Origin: JBLNDJ01 sp050261515 | GTDB taxonomy: Bacteria > Acidobacteriota > Terriglobia > Bryobacterales > Bryobacteraceae | DNA length: 64,000 nt | Direction of reading: 5' to 3' | Assembly: GCA_050261515.1 (NCBI GenBank) | Contig: JBLNDJ010000006.1 | Coordinates: 99,435-163,434 of the forward strand | In this document: piece by piece, positions 48,515-56,573 of the stretch | Position numbering within the stretch: position 1 is the first letter of the stretch | Layout: every line of letters starts with the position of its first letter | Notes under the pieces: model-generated | Told to the model about the DNA's origin: nothing | What the model saw: the letters and a program-made list of their open reading frames with translations, nothing else | The model's database searches: none | Position numbers and translations under genes: made by a program

Positions 48515-50672
48515 ACACCACCACCGCCAGAGGCGGCAGCGTGATGCAGATGCTTTGGTCGCGCCCGTGCGCGTTCACCTGCTCGGATTCGACCCCCGGC
48601 GCGTTGCCGAGGTTGCTTCCGCCGAACAATTCCGAGTCGGTGTTGAACATCTCGGCGTAGAACCCCGGCGCCGGCACGCCGAAGCGGTACTGTTCGCGCG
48701 GAACCGGCGTGAAGTTGCAGCAGAAAAGCAGAAAATCGTTTGGATCCTGCGCGCGGCGGATGAAGGCGATAATCGAGTTGTCCACGTCGTGGAAGTCCAC
48801 CCACTCGAATCCGCTCCAGTGGAAGTCCACCTGATGCAGCGCGGGCTGCTCGCGGTAAAGCCGGTTCAACTCCGCGGCCGTGCTCTGCAACTTTCGGTGA
48901 AAGTCGTACTGGAGCAGGTCCCAGCGGACACTGGAGTTGTAATCCCACTCCTCATACTGGCCGATCTCCGACCCCATGAACAGCAGCTTCTTGCCGGGGT
49001 GCCCGTACATATACGCCAGAAACGCGCGCACGTTGGCGAAGCGCTGCCACTCGTCGCCCGGCATCTTCGAAATGAGCGAACGCTTCCCATGCACGACCTC
49101 GTCGTGCGACACCGGCAGGATGAAGTTCTCGTGGAACGCGTAGAGCAGGCTGAAGGTGATGTTCTGGTGGTGGAACTTGCGGTGCACCGCTTCCTTCGAG
49201 AAGTAGTCGAGCATGTCGTGCATCCAGCCCATGTTCCACTTCATGGTGAAGCCGAGCCCGCTCAGGTACACCGGCTTCGAAACCCCCGGCCACGCCGTCG
49301 ATTCCTCGGCCGCCGTGAACGCGCCCGGCACCTGGTGCGCCAGCTCGTTGAAGCGCCGCAGGAAATCGATGGCCTCGAGGTTCTCGCGCCCGCCGAACTG
49401 GTTCGGAATCCACTCGCCCGGCTTGCGCGAGTAATCGAGATACAGCATCGACGCCACCGCGTCCACCCGCAGCCCGTCGATGTGATACTCCTTCAGCCAG
49501 AACAGCGCGTTCGAGATGAGGAACGCCCGCACCTCGTTGCGGCCGTAGTTGAAGATGTTCGTGCCCCAGTCGCTGTGCTCGCCTTTGCGCGGATCGGCAT
49601 GCTCGTAGAGCGCGGTGCCGTCGAAGTACGCCAGGCCGTGCGCGTCCTTGGGGAAGTGCGCCGGAACCCAGTCCACGATGACGCCGATGCCCGCCTGGTG
49701 GCACTTATCGACGAAGTACTTGAAGTCGTCGGGCGTGCCGAAGCGCGACGTGGGCGCGAAATACCCGATGACCTGGTAGCCCCACGAGCCCGAGTACGGA
49801 TACTCCGCGATGGGCAGCAGCTCGATGTGCGTGTAGCCGAGCCGCTTCACATAGGCTACCAGCGAGCGCGCCAGGTCGCGGTACGTCAGCATCTCGTTGA
49901 ACGGCCCCCGCAGCCACGATTCGAGATGCACCTCGTAGACCGAGACGGGCTGGCTGAGCACGTCCTTCTTCGCGCGCGCCTCCATCCAGGCCGTATCGCG
50001 CCATTCGTACTTCGAGAGGTCCCACACGATCGAGGCCGACTTCGGCGGCGTCTCGCAGTAGAACGCGTAGGGGTCCATCTTGAACTGCTGGTATCCGGCG
50101 AAGCGCGAGCGCACGAAATACTTGTAGGTGTCGCCGGGCCGCAGGCCGGGAATGAAAAGCTCCCAGACCCCCGCCGCGCGCTGGCGCATGGGGTGGCGGC
50201 GCGTGTCCCACTGGTTGAAGTCGCCCGCGACGGTGACCACCTCGGCGTTCGGCGCCCAGACCGCGAACCGCACGCCCGCTACGCCTTCGCACACCGTGGG
50301 GTGCGCGCCGAGGCTGTGGTAGCTCTCGTAATTCGTGCCTTCGGCGTAGAGATACAGATCGTAGTCGGTCAGGATGAGCGGGAAGCGGTACGGATCTTCG
50401 AACTCGTAGGATGCGCCGTCCGCCGTCTTCACGCGAATGCGGTACGGCGCCGGCTCGCCTTCGAGGGCGGCGACGTAGAAACCGTCGGGGTGCACCTTCG
50501 TCATCGGCGTGCCGCTGCCGTTTACGGTCACTTCGGCTTCGGCGGCTTGCGGAAGAAACGCGCGCACCTCCCAGCCCGGCGTCTTGCGGCCGTTGACGGC
50601 GTGCGGGCCCAGAATGCCGAACGCGTCGCCGTGATAGCCGCCTGTCACCGCATTGATTTCTTCTCGAGTCAT
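48492..50672 (-). CDS. glgB: 1,4-alpha-glucan branching enzyme
   Basis: This 726-residue GH13 enzyme makes alpha-1,6 branches in glycogen. The N1 and carbohydrate-binding domains occupy residues 1-230 (GVRFAVWAPNAEVVTVAGDFNQW). The catalytic domain contains DGLRVDAVASMLYLDY (nucleophile Asp), FTAAEESTAWPGV (acid/base Glu) and VSHDEVVHGKRSL (third acid). The start at 50672 has GGAGGG ahead of it. No other glycogen genes are in the window. The C-terminus comes from a repeat (see 48483). Confidence 0.96.
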   Translation of the reverse strand: MTREEINAVTGGYHGDAFGILGPHAVNGRKTPGWEVRAFLPQAAEAEVTVNGSGTPMTKVHPDGFYVAALEGEPAPYRIRVKTADGASYEFEDPYRFPLILTDYDLYLYAEGTNYESYHSLGAHPTVCEGVAGVRFAVWAPNAEVVTVAGDFNQWDTRRHPMRQRAAGVWELFIPGLRPGDTYKYFVRSRFAGYQQFKMDPYAFYCETPPKSASIVWDLSKYEWRDTAWMEARAKKDVLSQPVSVYEVHLESWLRGPFNEMLTYRDLARSLVAYVKRLGYTHIELLPIAEYPYSGSWGYQVIGYFAPTSRFGTPDDFKYFVDKCHQAGIGVIVDWVPAHFPKDAHGLAYFDGTALYEHADPRKGEHSDWGTNIFNYGRNEVRAFLISNALFWLKEYHIDGLRVDAVASMLYLDYSRKPGEWIPNQFGGRENLEAIDFLRRFNELAHQVPGAFTAAEESTAWPGVSKPVYLSGLGFTMKWNMGWMHDMLDYFSKEAVHRKFHHQNITFSLLYAFHENFILPVSHDEVVHGKRSLISKMPGDEWQRFANVRAFLAYMYGHPGKKLLFMGSEIGQYEEWDYNSSVRWDLLQYDFHRKLQSTAAELNRLYREQPALHQVDFHWSGFEWVDFHDVDNSIIAFIRRAQDPNDFLLFCCNFTPVPREQYRFGVPAPGFYAEMFNTDSELFGGSNLGNAPGVESEQVNAHGRDQSICITLPPLAVVVFKLKARS

Positions 50673-50704
50673 TGCCCTCCGGGGTCCGTTAACATTATGG
50701 CAAG

Positions 50705-51625
50705 ATGCAGCCATCCTATCGCGAACTTCCCAAGGCCGAATTGCATCTGCATCTGGAGGGCTCGATCGAGCCCGAGACGCTGCGCGAGTTGGGTGCCGCC
50801 ACGCCCGCGCCTTACGAGTACACCGATTTTCAAGGCTTCATTCAGGCGTATATCTGGACGATCGGGCATTTGAAAGCGCCCGAGCACTACGGTCTCGTCG
50901 CGCGGCGGCTGCTCGAGCGGCTCGAGCGCGAGAACGTGGTCTACGCTGAGATCACGGTTTCGGCGGGCGTGATTCTGAAGCGCGGGCAGGATCTCGCGGC
51001 GGTCTGCGATGCGGTTCAGGCGGAAGCGGAGCGGTCGCCGGTTCAGGTGGGCTGGATTCTCGACGCAGTCCGGCAGTGGGGCCCCGAACCCGCGCGGGAT
51101 GTGGTGCGGCTCGCCGCTGAACGCGTGGGGCGCGGGGTGGTGGCGTTCGGGATCGGCGGGGACGAAGTGGCGGGGCCGGTCGAGTGGTTCGGCGATCAGA
51201 TGCGCGAGGCGCGCGAGGCGGGGCTGCGGCTGACGATCCACGCCGGCGAGACGGCCGGGGCCGAGTCCGTCGCGAACGCGGTGCGGCTCGGGGCCGAGCG
51301 CATCGGGCATGGGATTCGCGCGGCGGACAACCCGGCGCTGCTCGCGCACCTGGCCGAGCGGGAGATCCCGCTCGAGATCTGCATTTCGAGCAACGTGTGC
51401 ACGCGGGCGGTCGCGTCGCTGGCGGAACACCCGGTCCGTCGGATCTACGACGCCGGCGTCCCGATCGTGCTCGGCACGGACGACCCCGCTATGTTCCATA
51501 CGACGCTGGCTCGCGAGTACGATCTCGCAGCGAGCCAGTTCGGCTTCACGGACGACGAACTGCGCGGGATCGTGGAGAACGGGTTCCGCTACGCGTTCAG
51601 CGGGCCGGCTGGAAGAAGTCCATAG
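50705..51625 (+). CDS. add: Adenosine deaminase family protein
   Basis: This 306-residue zinc deaminase has ELHLHLEGSIEPETL (two zinc His), LTIHAGETAGAESV (zinc His and catalytic Glu), ERIGHGIRAADN, EICISSNVCTRAVAS and VLGTDDPAMF (zinc Asp). It deaminates adenosine or a related purine; adenine- or aminofutalosine-type activity is also possible. The start is 32 bases from the divergent glgB start, with a TAACAT nine bases upstream and no Shine-Dalgarno. The 3' end overlaps the convergent gene by 29 bases. Confidence 0.9.
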   Translation: MQPSYRELPKAELHLHLEGSIEPETLRELGAATPAPYEYTDFQGFIQAYIWTIGHLKAPEHYGLVARRLLERLERENVVYAEITVSAGVILKRGQDLAAVCDAVQAEAERSPVQVGWILDAVRQWGPEPARDVVRLAAERVGRGVVAFGIGGDEVAGPVEWFGDQMREAREAGLRLTIHAGETAGAESVANAVRLGAERIGHGIRAADNPALLAHLAEREIPLEICISSNVCTRAVASLAEHPVRRIYDAGVPIVLGTDDPAMFHTTLAREYDLAASQFGFTDDELRGIVENGFRYAFSGPAGRSP

Positions 51626-51902
51626 GGTCAAGGGCAGTAATTAGCCAGCTTTTGCCCCGGCGCTCGAAGGTGCAGCGGACCTTTGCGCGGCGGCGCTCGC
51701 TCCCCATCTCGAGCGTCCAATCGAGCTCCAGCGCCCGGCGGCGGTCGTCGCCCGTGTCGCTGGCGATTTCGATGGAGTTGCCGACTTCGGTCTGGTCCGT
51801 CAGCGCGCGGATTAGCTCGCGCAGCCGCGCGTAGCCTGGCATGTTGCGATCGAAGTGCGAGAGGAACGCCGCAACCTCGCCCTGGCTCAGGTCCGTCGCC
51901 AT
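51597..51902 (-). CDS. Small protein; probable exported form with no usable start codon
   Basis: The 101-residue frame from the Met at 51902 (MATDLSQGEVAAFLSHFDRNM) continues into RRALELDWTLEMGSERRRAKVRCTFERRG. In frame upstream the sequence reads DRRGFLLAGFAFFAAPEPSP, which looks like an RR-type signal peptide. No ATG, GTG or TTG exists in frame between the previous stop and that segment. The real start may be an atypical codon, or a base is missing. The gene follows argJ, whose stop lies inside this leader. The family is unknown; the fold may be NTF2-like. Confidence 0.55.
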   Translation of the reverse strand: MATDLSQGEVAAFLSHFDRNMPGYARLRELIRALTDQTEVGNSIEIASDTGDDRRRALELDWTLEMGSERRRAKVRCTFERRGKSWLITALDPMDFFQPAR

Positions 51903-51981
51903 GAGGTCGAGCGTGCCGGCGACGGGCGAAGGCTCGGGCGCCGCGAAGAACGCGAAGCCTGCGAGCAGAAACCCGCGCCGG

Positions 51982-53160
51982 TCAAGTCCGGTAGCTGGCG
52001 TTGATTTTGACGTAATCCTCCGTGAGATCGCAGCCCCAGAAGCGCGCTTCGCCCGCGCCGTTGCCCTGAATCACGAACCGGATCAGGCACTCGCGCGCAT
52101 CCATCTTCTGCTTCACTTCGCGCTCGGAAAAATCCGCCGCGAGGCCGTTGCGGCACACGCGCACGCGCTGGAGGTAGATATCGACCTTCTTCGGGTCGAA
52201 CGCGACTCCGGCATTTCCCGCGGCCGAAAGCACGCGCCCCCAGTTCGGGTCGCAGCCCGCAACGGCCGTCTTCACCAGCGGCGAATTCGCGATGGAGCGG
52301 GCGATCGTGGCCGCCTCGCCGTTGTCCCGCGCGCCGTGCACGTGCACCGTGAGGAGCCGCTTGGCGCCCTCGCCGTCGCGCGCGATCTTCTCGGCCAGGT
52401 CCTCCATCACCCAGCAGAGCACCTCTTCGAACACCATCCGTTCCTTCGCGTTCGGCTTGATGCCAGAGGCGCCGTTGGCGAGCAGCAGAATGGTGTCGTT
52501 GGTCGAGGTATCTCCATCGACCGAAATCCGGTGATAGCTGCGCTCGACGGCATTCGCCAGCATCGGCCGCAGCAGGTTCGGGGAAATCTCCGCGTCCGTC
52601 ATGATGAACCCCAGCGTCGTCGCCATGTTGGGATGAATCATGCCGGAGCCCTTCGTCATGCCGGCGATGTGCACCGTGCCGCCGCGCAGCGGCACTTCGC
52701 CGAAGGCCATCTTCGGCACCAGGTCGGTGGTCATGATGGCGCGCGCCGCGTCCGGGAATCCGTCCTCCGACAGGCGCTTAACCAGGTGCGGCAGCGCGTT
52801 CACGATGAGCTTCGCGTCGAGCTCGACGCCGATCACGCCCGTCGATGCGGGCAGCACTTCCTGCGGGCGCGCCTTGACCGCCTTGGCGACCTCGCGGCAG
52901 GTGGCGAGCGCCACCCGCGCGCCGGTGCGCGTCGCGCAGTTGGCGTTGCCGGCGTTGGCGATCACGGCCCGCACGACACCGCGCGTGGCGCGCAGGTTCG
53001 CTCGCGACAACTCGACCGGCGCGGCCTTCACCAGGTTGCGCGTGAACATCGCCGCCGCCGACGCGGGGCGCTCCGAGAGAATGAGCATGAGATCATCCGC
53101 CGCTTTCTTCCTGATGCCCGCGTAAGCGGCGGCGTATCGATAACCTAGCGGCAGTTTCAC
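51982..53160 (-). CDS. argJ: Bifunctional glutamate N-acetyltransferase / amino-acid acetyltransferase
   Basis: This 392-residue self-processing enzyme of arginine synthesis shows the cleavage and nucleophile site GMIHPNMATTLGFIMTDA, where the bond before the first Thr is cut, plus VIANAGNANCATRTG, LPASTGVIGVEL and the C-terminal DLTEDYVKINASYRT. It makes N-acetylglutamate and recycles acetyl-ornithine. The GTG start overlaps the fmt stop (GTGA). Confidence 0.96.
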   Translation of the reverse strand: MKLPLGYRYAAAYAGIRKKAADDLMLILSERPASAAAMFTRNLVKAAPVELSRANLRATRGVVRAVIANAGNANCATRTGARVALATCREVAKAVKARPQEVLPASTGVIGVELDAKLIVNALPHLVKRLSEDGFPDAARAIMTTDLVPKMAFGEVPLRGGTVHIAGMTKGSGMIHPNMATTLGFIMTDAEISPNLLRPMLANAVERSYHRISVDGDTSTNDTILLLANGASGIKPNAKERMVFEEVLCWVMEDLAEKIARDGEGAKRLLTVHVHGARDNGEAATIARSIANSPLVKTAVAGCDPNWGRVLSAAGNAGVAFDPKKVDIYLQRVRVCRNGLAADFSEREVKQKMDARECLIRFVIQGNGAGEARFWGCDLTEDYVKINASYRT

Positions 53161-54095
53161 GAACTAACCTCTCCCAGCAGTTCATTGTGCATCAGATGAA
53201 CGCCGTTGAGGAAGGCGGCGGCGTTCATTCTCTTCTTGCCTTCGAGCTGCACTTCGATGAGCTCGAGCGCTGTGCCCGCGCCCGCGGCGACGATCAGCCT
53301 TCCATGCGACGCGCGCACCGACCCCGGCGCGCCCGCGGCCGCATCGGCCACGCGCGCCCTCCAGACGTTCAGCGTACGCCCGCGGAATTTCGTGTGGCAT
53401 CCGGGCCAGGGCAGGAACCCGCGCGCGCGGTTGTGAATTTCGGCAGCGGGCCGCGTCCAGTCGATCAGACCGTCTTCCTTTTTGAGCGGCGGGGCGAGGC
53501 TCGCCTGCGAGGAGTCCTGCTTGCGCGGCGTGATGCTGCCGTCGCGCAGCCCGGCGAGCGTTTCGATGAGCAGATCCGCACCCATCGAAGCGAGCCGCGG
53601 CCCGAGTTCGAGCGCGGTCTCCTCCGGCCCGATCGCGGTCTCGCGCATGAGCAGGATGTCGCCCGTGTCGAGCCCCGCGTCGATCTGCATCGTCGTCACG
53701 CCGGTCGTCGTCTCGCCCTGCGCGATGGCCCACTGGATCGGCGCGGCGCCGCGATACTTCGGCAGCAGCGATGCGTGCACGTTGATGATCCCGAGCGGCG
53801 GGATGTCTATTATCGTTTGCGGAATGATCTTCCCGTACCCGACGACTATGAACGCCTCCGCATCGAGGCCGCGCAGGAATTCGAGGATCTCCGGCGTGCG
53901 TATGCGCTCGGGCTGGTGCACCGGAAGCCCGAGTTGCAGGGCCGCCCGCTTGACCGGAGGCGCCGCGACCTGCTGCCCGCGCCCCTTAGGTCGATCGGGC
54001 TGGGTAAAAACGGCGGCCACCTCGTGCCCCGCCTGCACGATGCGTTCGAGCGTGGGGACCGCGAACTCCGGCGTGCCGAGGAACGCGACCCGCAC
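53157..54095 (-). CDS. fmt: Methionyl-tRNA formyltransferase
   Basis: This 312-residue enzyme formylates initiator Met-tRNA. It begins VRVAFLGTPEFAVPTLERI; the catalytic region is GIINVHASLLPKYRGAAPIQWAI (Asn and His) and the Asp lies in MQIDAGLDTGDILL. The C-terminal OB-like domain has GFLPWPGCHTKFRGRTL. The GTG at 54095 is chosen because the homologous sequence begins there; frame upstream is arginine-rich. It lies five bases behind def, the usual pairing. Confidence 0.96.
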   Translation of the reverse strand: MRVAFLGTPEFAVPTLERIVQAGHEVAAVFTQPDRPKGRGQQVAAPPVKRAALQLGLPVHQPERIRTPEILEFLRGLDAEAFIVVGYGKIIPQTIIDIPPLGIINVHASLLPKYRGAAPIQWAIAQGETTTGVTTMQIDAGLDTGDILLMRETAIGPEETALELGPRLASMGADLLIETLAGLRDGSITPRKQDSSQASLAPPLKKEDGLIDWTRPAAEIHNRARGFLPWPGCHTKFRGRTLNVWRARVADAAAGAPGSVRASHGRLIVAAGAGTALELIEVQLEGKKRMNAAAFLNGVHLMHNELLGEVSS

Positions 54096-54100
54096 CGTTC

Positions 54101-54616
54101 TCAGGCCCACTCGCCGGCCTTGGCGAGCTTTTTGATCTTGCGCCGTATGAGATCGCGCTTCAGCGCGCTGACGTGGCTGATGTAGAGCCGGCCGTTGAGG
54201 TGATCGGTCTCGTGAAGAAACGCCCGCGCCAGCAGTTCCTCGCCGGTCTTTTCGTAGACCTGCCCCTTGGCGTCCTGCGCCCGCACCGTGACGTGCCTGG
54301 GACGCTTGACCTGCTCGCGGAAGCCGGGGATGCTGAGGCAGCCCTCCTCGCAAACCTGCGCGCCATCGACTTTCAGGATCTCCGGATTGATGAGCACCAG
54401 GCGTGCGTCCGGGTCCTGCCCGTTGGATGTGTCGATGACCGCGATGCGCCGCGAAATGCCGATCTGCGGCGCGGCCAGCCCGACTCCCTTGGCCGCGTAC
54501 ATCGACTCGAACATGTCGTCGAGGAGTTTGTGGAGTTCGGGCGTGTCGAACTCCGTCACGGTCTCGGCCTGGCGCTCCAGGACCGGGTCGCCGTATTTCA
54601 CGATCGGGTAAACCAT
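54101..54616 (-). CDS. def: Peptide deformylase
   Basis: This 171-residue iron/zinc metallohydrolase removes the N-formyl group from new proteins. All three motifs are clear: GVGLAAPQIG, EEGCLSIPG and HETDHLNG. Metal ligands are the Cys of the second motif and the two His of the third. It is between aroC (three bases upstream) and fmt, in one operon. Confidence 0.97.
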   Translation of the reverse strand: MVYPIVKYGDPVLERQAETVTEFDTPELHKLLDDMFESMYAAKGVGLAAPQIGISRRIAVIDTSNGQDPDARLVLINPEILKVDGAQVCEEGCLSIPGFREQVKRPRHVTVRAQDAKGQVYEKTGEELLARAFLHETDHLNGRLYISHVSALKRDLIRRKIKKLAKAGEWA

Positions 54617-54619
54617 AGG

Positions 54620-55792
54620 CTAGAACTCTGTCATCTGCCGGATGTAACCGTCGAAGTTGCGGCGCGATTCGCCGAGGGAATCGCCGCCGAATTTCTCGAG
54701 CATTGCCTGCGCAACGACCAGCGCCGTCATCGCCTCGCCGATAACGCCCGCGGCCCGCACCACGGCCACGTCGCTGCGCTCATAAGCCGCGAGCGCGGGC
54801 TTGCGGGTCGCAAAATCCACCGATTCGAGCGGACGGCGCAGGGTCGAGATCGGCTTGAGCAGCCCGCGGATCACGATGTCCTCGCCGTTGGTGATTCCGC
54901 CCTCGATTCCGCCCGCGCGGTTCGAAGCGCGCGTGAAGCGGAGCGCTGCGCGATCGTAGCCGATCGTATCCTGCACGCGCGAGCCGAAGCTCGCCGCGCC
55001 TTCGATCGCATCGCCGATTTCGACGCCCTTCACGGCCTGAATCGAAACGATCGCCTGCGCCAGGCGCCCGTCGAGCCGCGTGTCCCAGGCGATGTGCGAC
55101 CCGAGCCCCGAAGGCACGCCGTGCGCCACCACCTCGAAGACGCCCCCGATGGTATCGCCTGTGCGATAGGCTTCGTCCACCTGCTCCTTCATGAGTTGCT
55201 CGGCGGCCTCGTCCACGCACCCGAGCAGAATTTCCTCGCGGTTGTTGAGCGCGACGATTTCCTCCCACGCGGCGCGGCGCGCCAGACGCGCGCTGCCGAT
55301 CGCCGTCACGTGGCTGAGCACGGTGATTCCGAACTGTTCGAGAAACGCCTTCGCGAGCGCGCCCGCCGCGACGCGGGCCGTCGTCTCGCGCGCGCTCGCC
55401 CGCTCCAGAATGTAGCGCGCGTCGTGGAAGTTGTACTTGAGCGCGCCTGCCAGATCCGCATGCCCGGGGCGGGGCCGCGTGAGCGGCTTCTTCTTTTCTT
55501 CCGAGCCTTCGAAGCTCTCGACCGGCAGCACCTCGGTCCAGTTCTGCCAGTCGCGGTTCCGGATCAGGATGGCAACCGGCGAGCCGGTCGTCTGCGAGTG
55601 CCGCACGCCGGAAACGATCTCGGCGTGATCGGTTTCGATCTTCATTCGCCCGCCGCGCCCGTACCCTTGCTGGCGGCGGCGAAGTTCGCGATCGACAGCC
55701 TGAACCGACACGGGGACGCCGGCGGGCAAACCAGTCAGCGTCGCCACGAGGCATTCGCCATGCGATTCACCTGCTGTTTCAAACCGAAGCAT
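54620..55792 (-). CDS. aroC: Chorismate synthase
   Basis: This 390-residue FMN-dependent enzyme forms chorismate from EPSP, the last step of the shikimate pathway. Signatures include RFETAGESHGECLVATLTGLPAG, RRRQQGYGRGGRMKIETD, PRPGHADLAGALKY, ERASARETTARVAAGALA and NRAGGIEGGITNGEDI. It is first in the operon aroC-def-fmt-argJ. The 148-base gap upstream holds a REP-like element. Confidence 0.97.
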   Translation of the reverse strand: MLRFETAGESHGECLVATLTGLPAGVPVSVQAVDRELRRRQQGYGRGGRMKIETDHAEIVSGVRHSQTTGSPVAILIRNRDWQNWTEVLPVESFEGSEEKKKPLTRPRPGHADLAGALKYNFHDARYILERASARETTARVAAGALAKAFLEQFGITVLSHVTAIGSARLARRAAWEEIVALNNREEILLGCVDEAAEQLMKEQVDEAYRTGDTIGGVFEVVAHGVPSGLGSHIAWDTRLDGRLAQAIVSIQAVKGVEIGDAIEGAASFGSRVQDTIGYDRAALRFTRASNRAGGIEGGITNGEDIVIRGLLKPISTLRRPLESVDFATRKPALAAYERSDVAVVRAAGVIGEAMTALVVAQAMLEKFGGDSLGESRRNFDGYIRQMTEF

Positions 55793-55810
55793 CTAGGGAA
55801 TTTCATCCTA

Positions 55811-55859
55811 GCGAAAACCGAACGCCAATGAAAAGGTGCCTGTCCCCTTTTCGCGAAAA
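55811..55859. repeat. REP-like element with GGTGCCTGTCCCC core
   Basis: A core AAAAGG-TGCCTGTC-CCCTTTT (55831-55851) is flanked by GCGAAAA (55811) and TTTTCGC (55848), an inverted repeat, and ends in the 12-base palindrome TTTTCGCGAAAA (55848-55859). The wording GGTGCCTGTCCCC (or GGGGACAGGCACC) is, in my memory, associated with REP elements and their tyrosine transposases in many phyla. No transposase is nearby. Confidence 0.6.
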
Positions 55860-55940
55860 TGGTTTACACTTTCTCCTAGCGGGGGCTTCAGTTCGAGACG
55901 TAGTTTTTCGTGCTTTCCGTGTCGAGCGAAGGAGGGCGCC

Positions 55941-56474
55941 GTGGACAAGCTCGAGCAAATCGCGGGCCGGATCGCCCGCGCGGTCGGGCCTGAGCAGAGC
56001 CCGGAAGAAATTCTCGAGTCCGCCGGTCTCGTCTCGCAGCTGGCGAGTGAACTCGAATCCCTCCGCACACGGATTGCCGTGCCGGATGAGGATGCGCGCA
56101 AGACCGTGCTGCTGGTGGAACCCGACACCGAGGAGCGCGCGGCGCTGCTCGGCATGCTGGAGCGAACCGGCTATGCCGTCGTCGAAGCCGGAAGCTGCGC
56201 CGGGGCGCTCGACGCCTTTGTCGAGCATGAAGGCCCGATTCACCTGCTGCTGGCGAGCGTCGTGATGCCCGACGGCACGGGCCGCGAGCTTACCGAGCGC
56301 GCCGCGGAGATCCGGCCCGGCTTCGCCGTGCTCTACCTCTCGGCGTACAACATCGACGATGCGGTCTACTTCGGCCTGTTCGGCCCGCACGCCGCGGCGA
56401 TCGTGAAACCGGTCACTTCCGAAGCGCTCGCGCGCGCCCTGGCGGACGCGTTCGAACCGGTTTCCGCGCGCTAG
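55941..56474 (+). CDS. Atypical receiver-domain protein lacking the phospho-acceptor aspartate
   Basis: This 177-residue protein has an alpha-helical N-terminus (1-50) followed by a receiver domain. The acidic pocket is TVLLVEPDTEER (Glu60, Asp62), the switch Ser134 is in VLYLSAYN and the conserved Lys156 in AIVKPV. The acceptor position, normally TDVVMP, reads ASVVMP, so the acceptor is Ser106 (codon at 56256). It cannot be phosphorylated at Asp in the usual way. The GTG start has AAGGAGG ahead. Plausible roles are a constitutive or ligand-controlled signal partner. Confidence 0.8.
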   Translation: MDKLEQIAGRIARAVGPEQSPEEILESAGLVSQLASELESLRTRIAVPDEDARKTVLLVEPDTEERAALLGMLERTGYAVVEAGSCAGALDAFVEHEGPIHLLLASVVMPDGTGRELTERAAEIRPGFAVLYLSAYNIDDAVYFGLFGPHAAAIVKPVTSEALARALADAFEPVSAR

Positions 56475-56573
56475 CTCCCGCCGCCACAATTTTCCAGCCC
56501 CGGATCGGACGGTGCGCATCTAAGAGATAATGGATGCAGCCGCAGTGCCGCTGATGGGAAGGCATGGTGATCT

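Noticed and set aside
54096..54353. Upstream extension of fmt
   Set aside because: The extension overlaps def in another frame and is Arg/Gln-rich; the family start VRVAFLGTPEF is at 54095.
55836..55940. Upstream extension of the receiver-domain gene through the REP-like element
   Set aside because: The GTG at 55941 has AAGGAGG ahead of it, and the upstream codons are part of the repeat.
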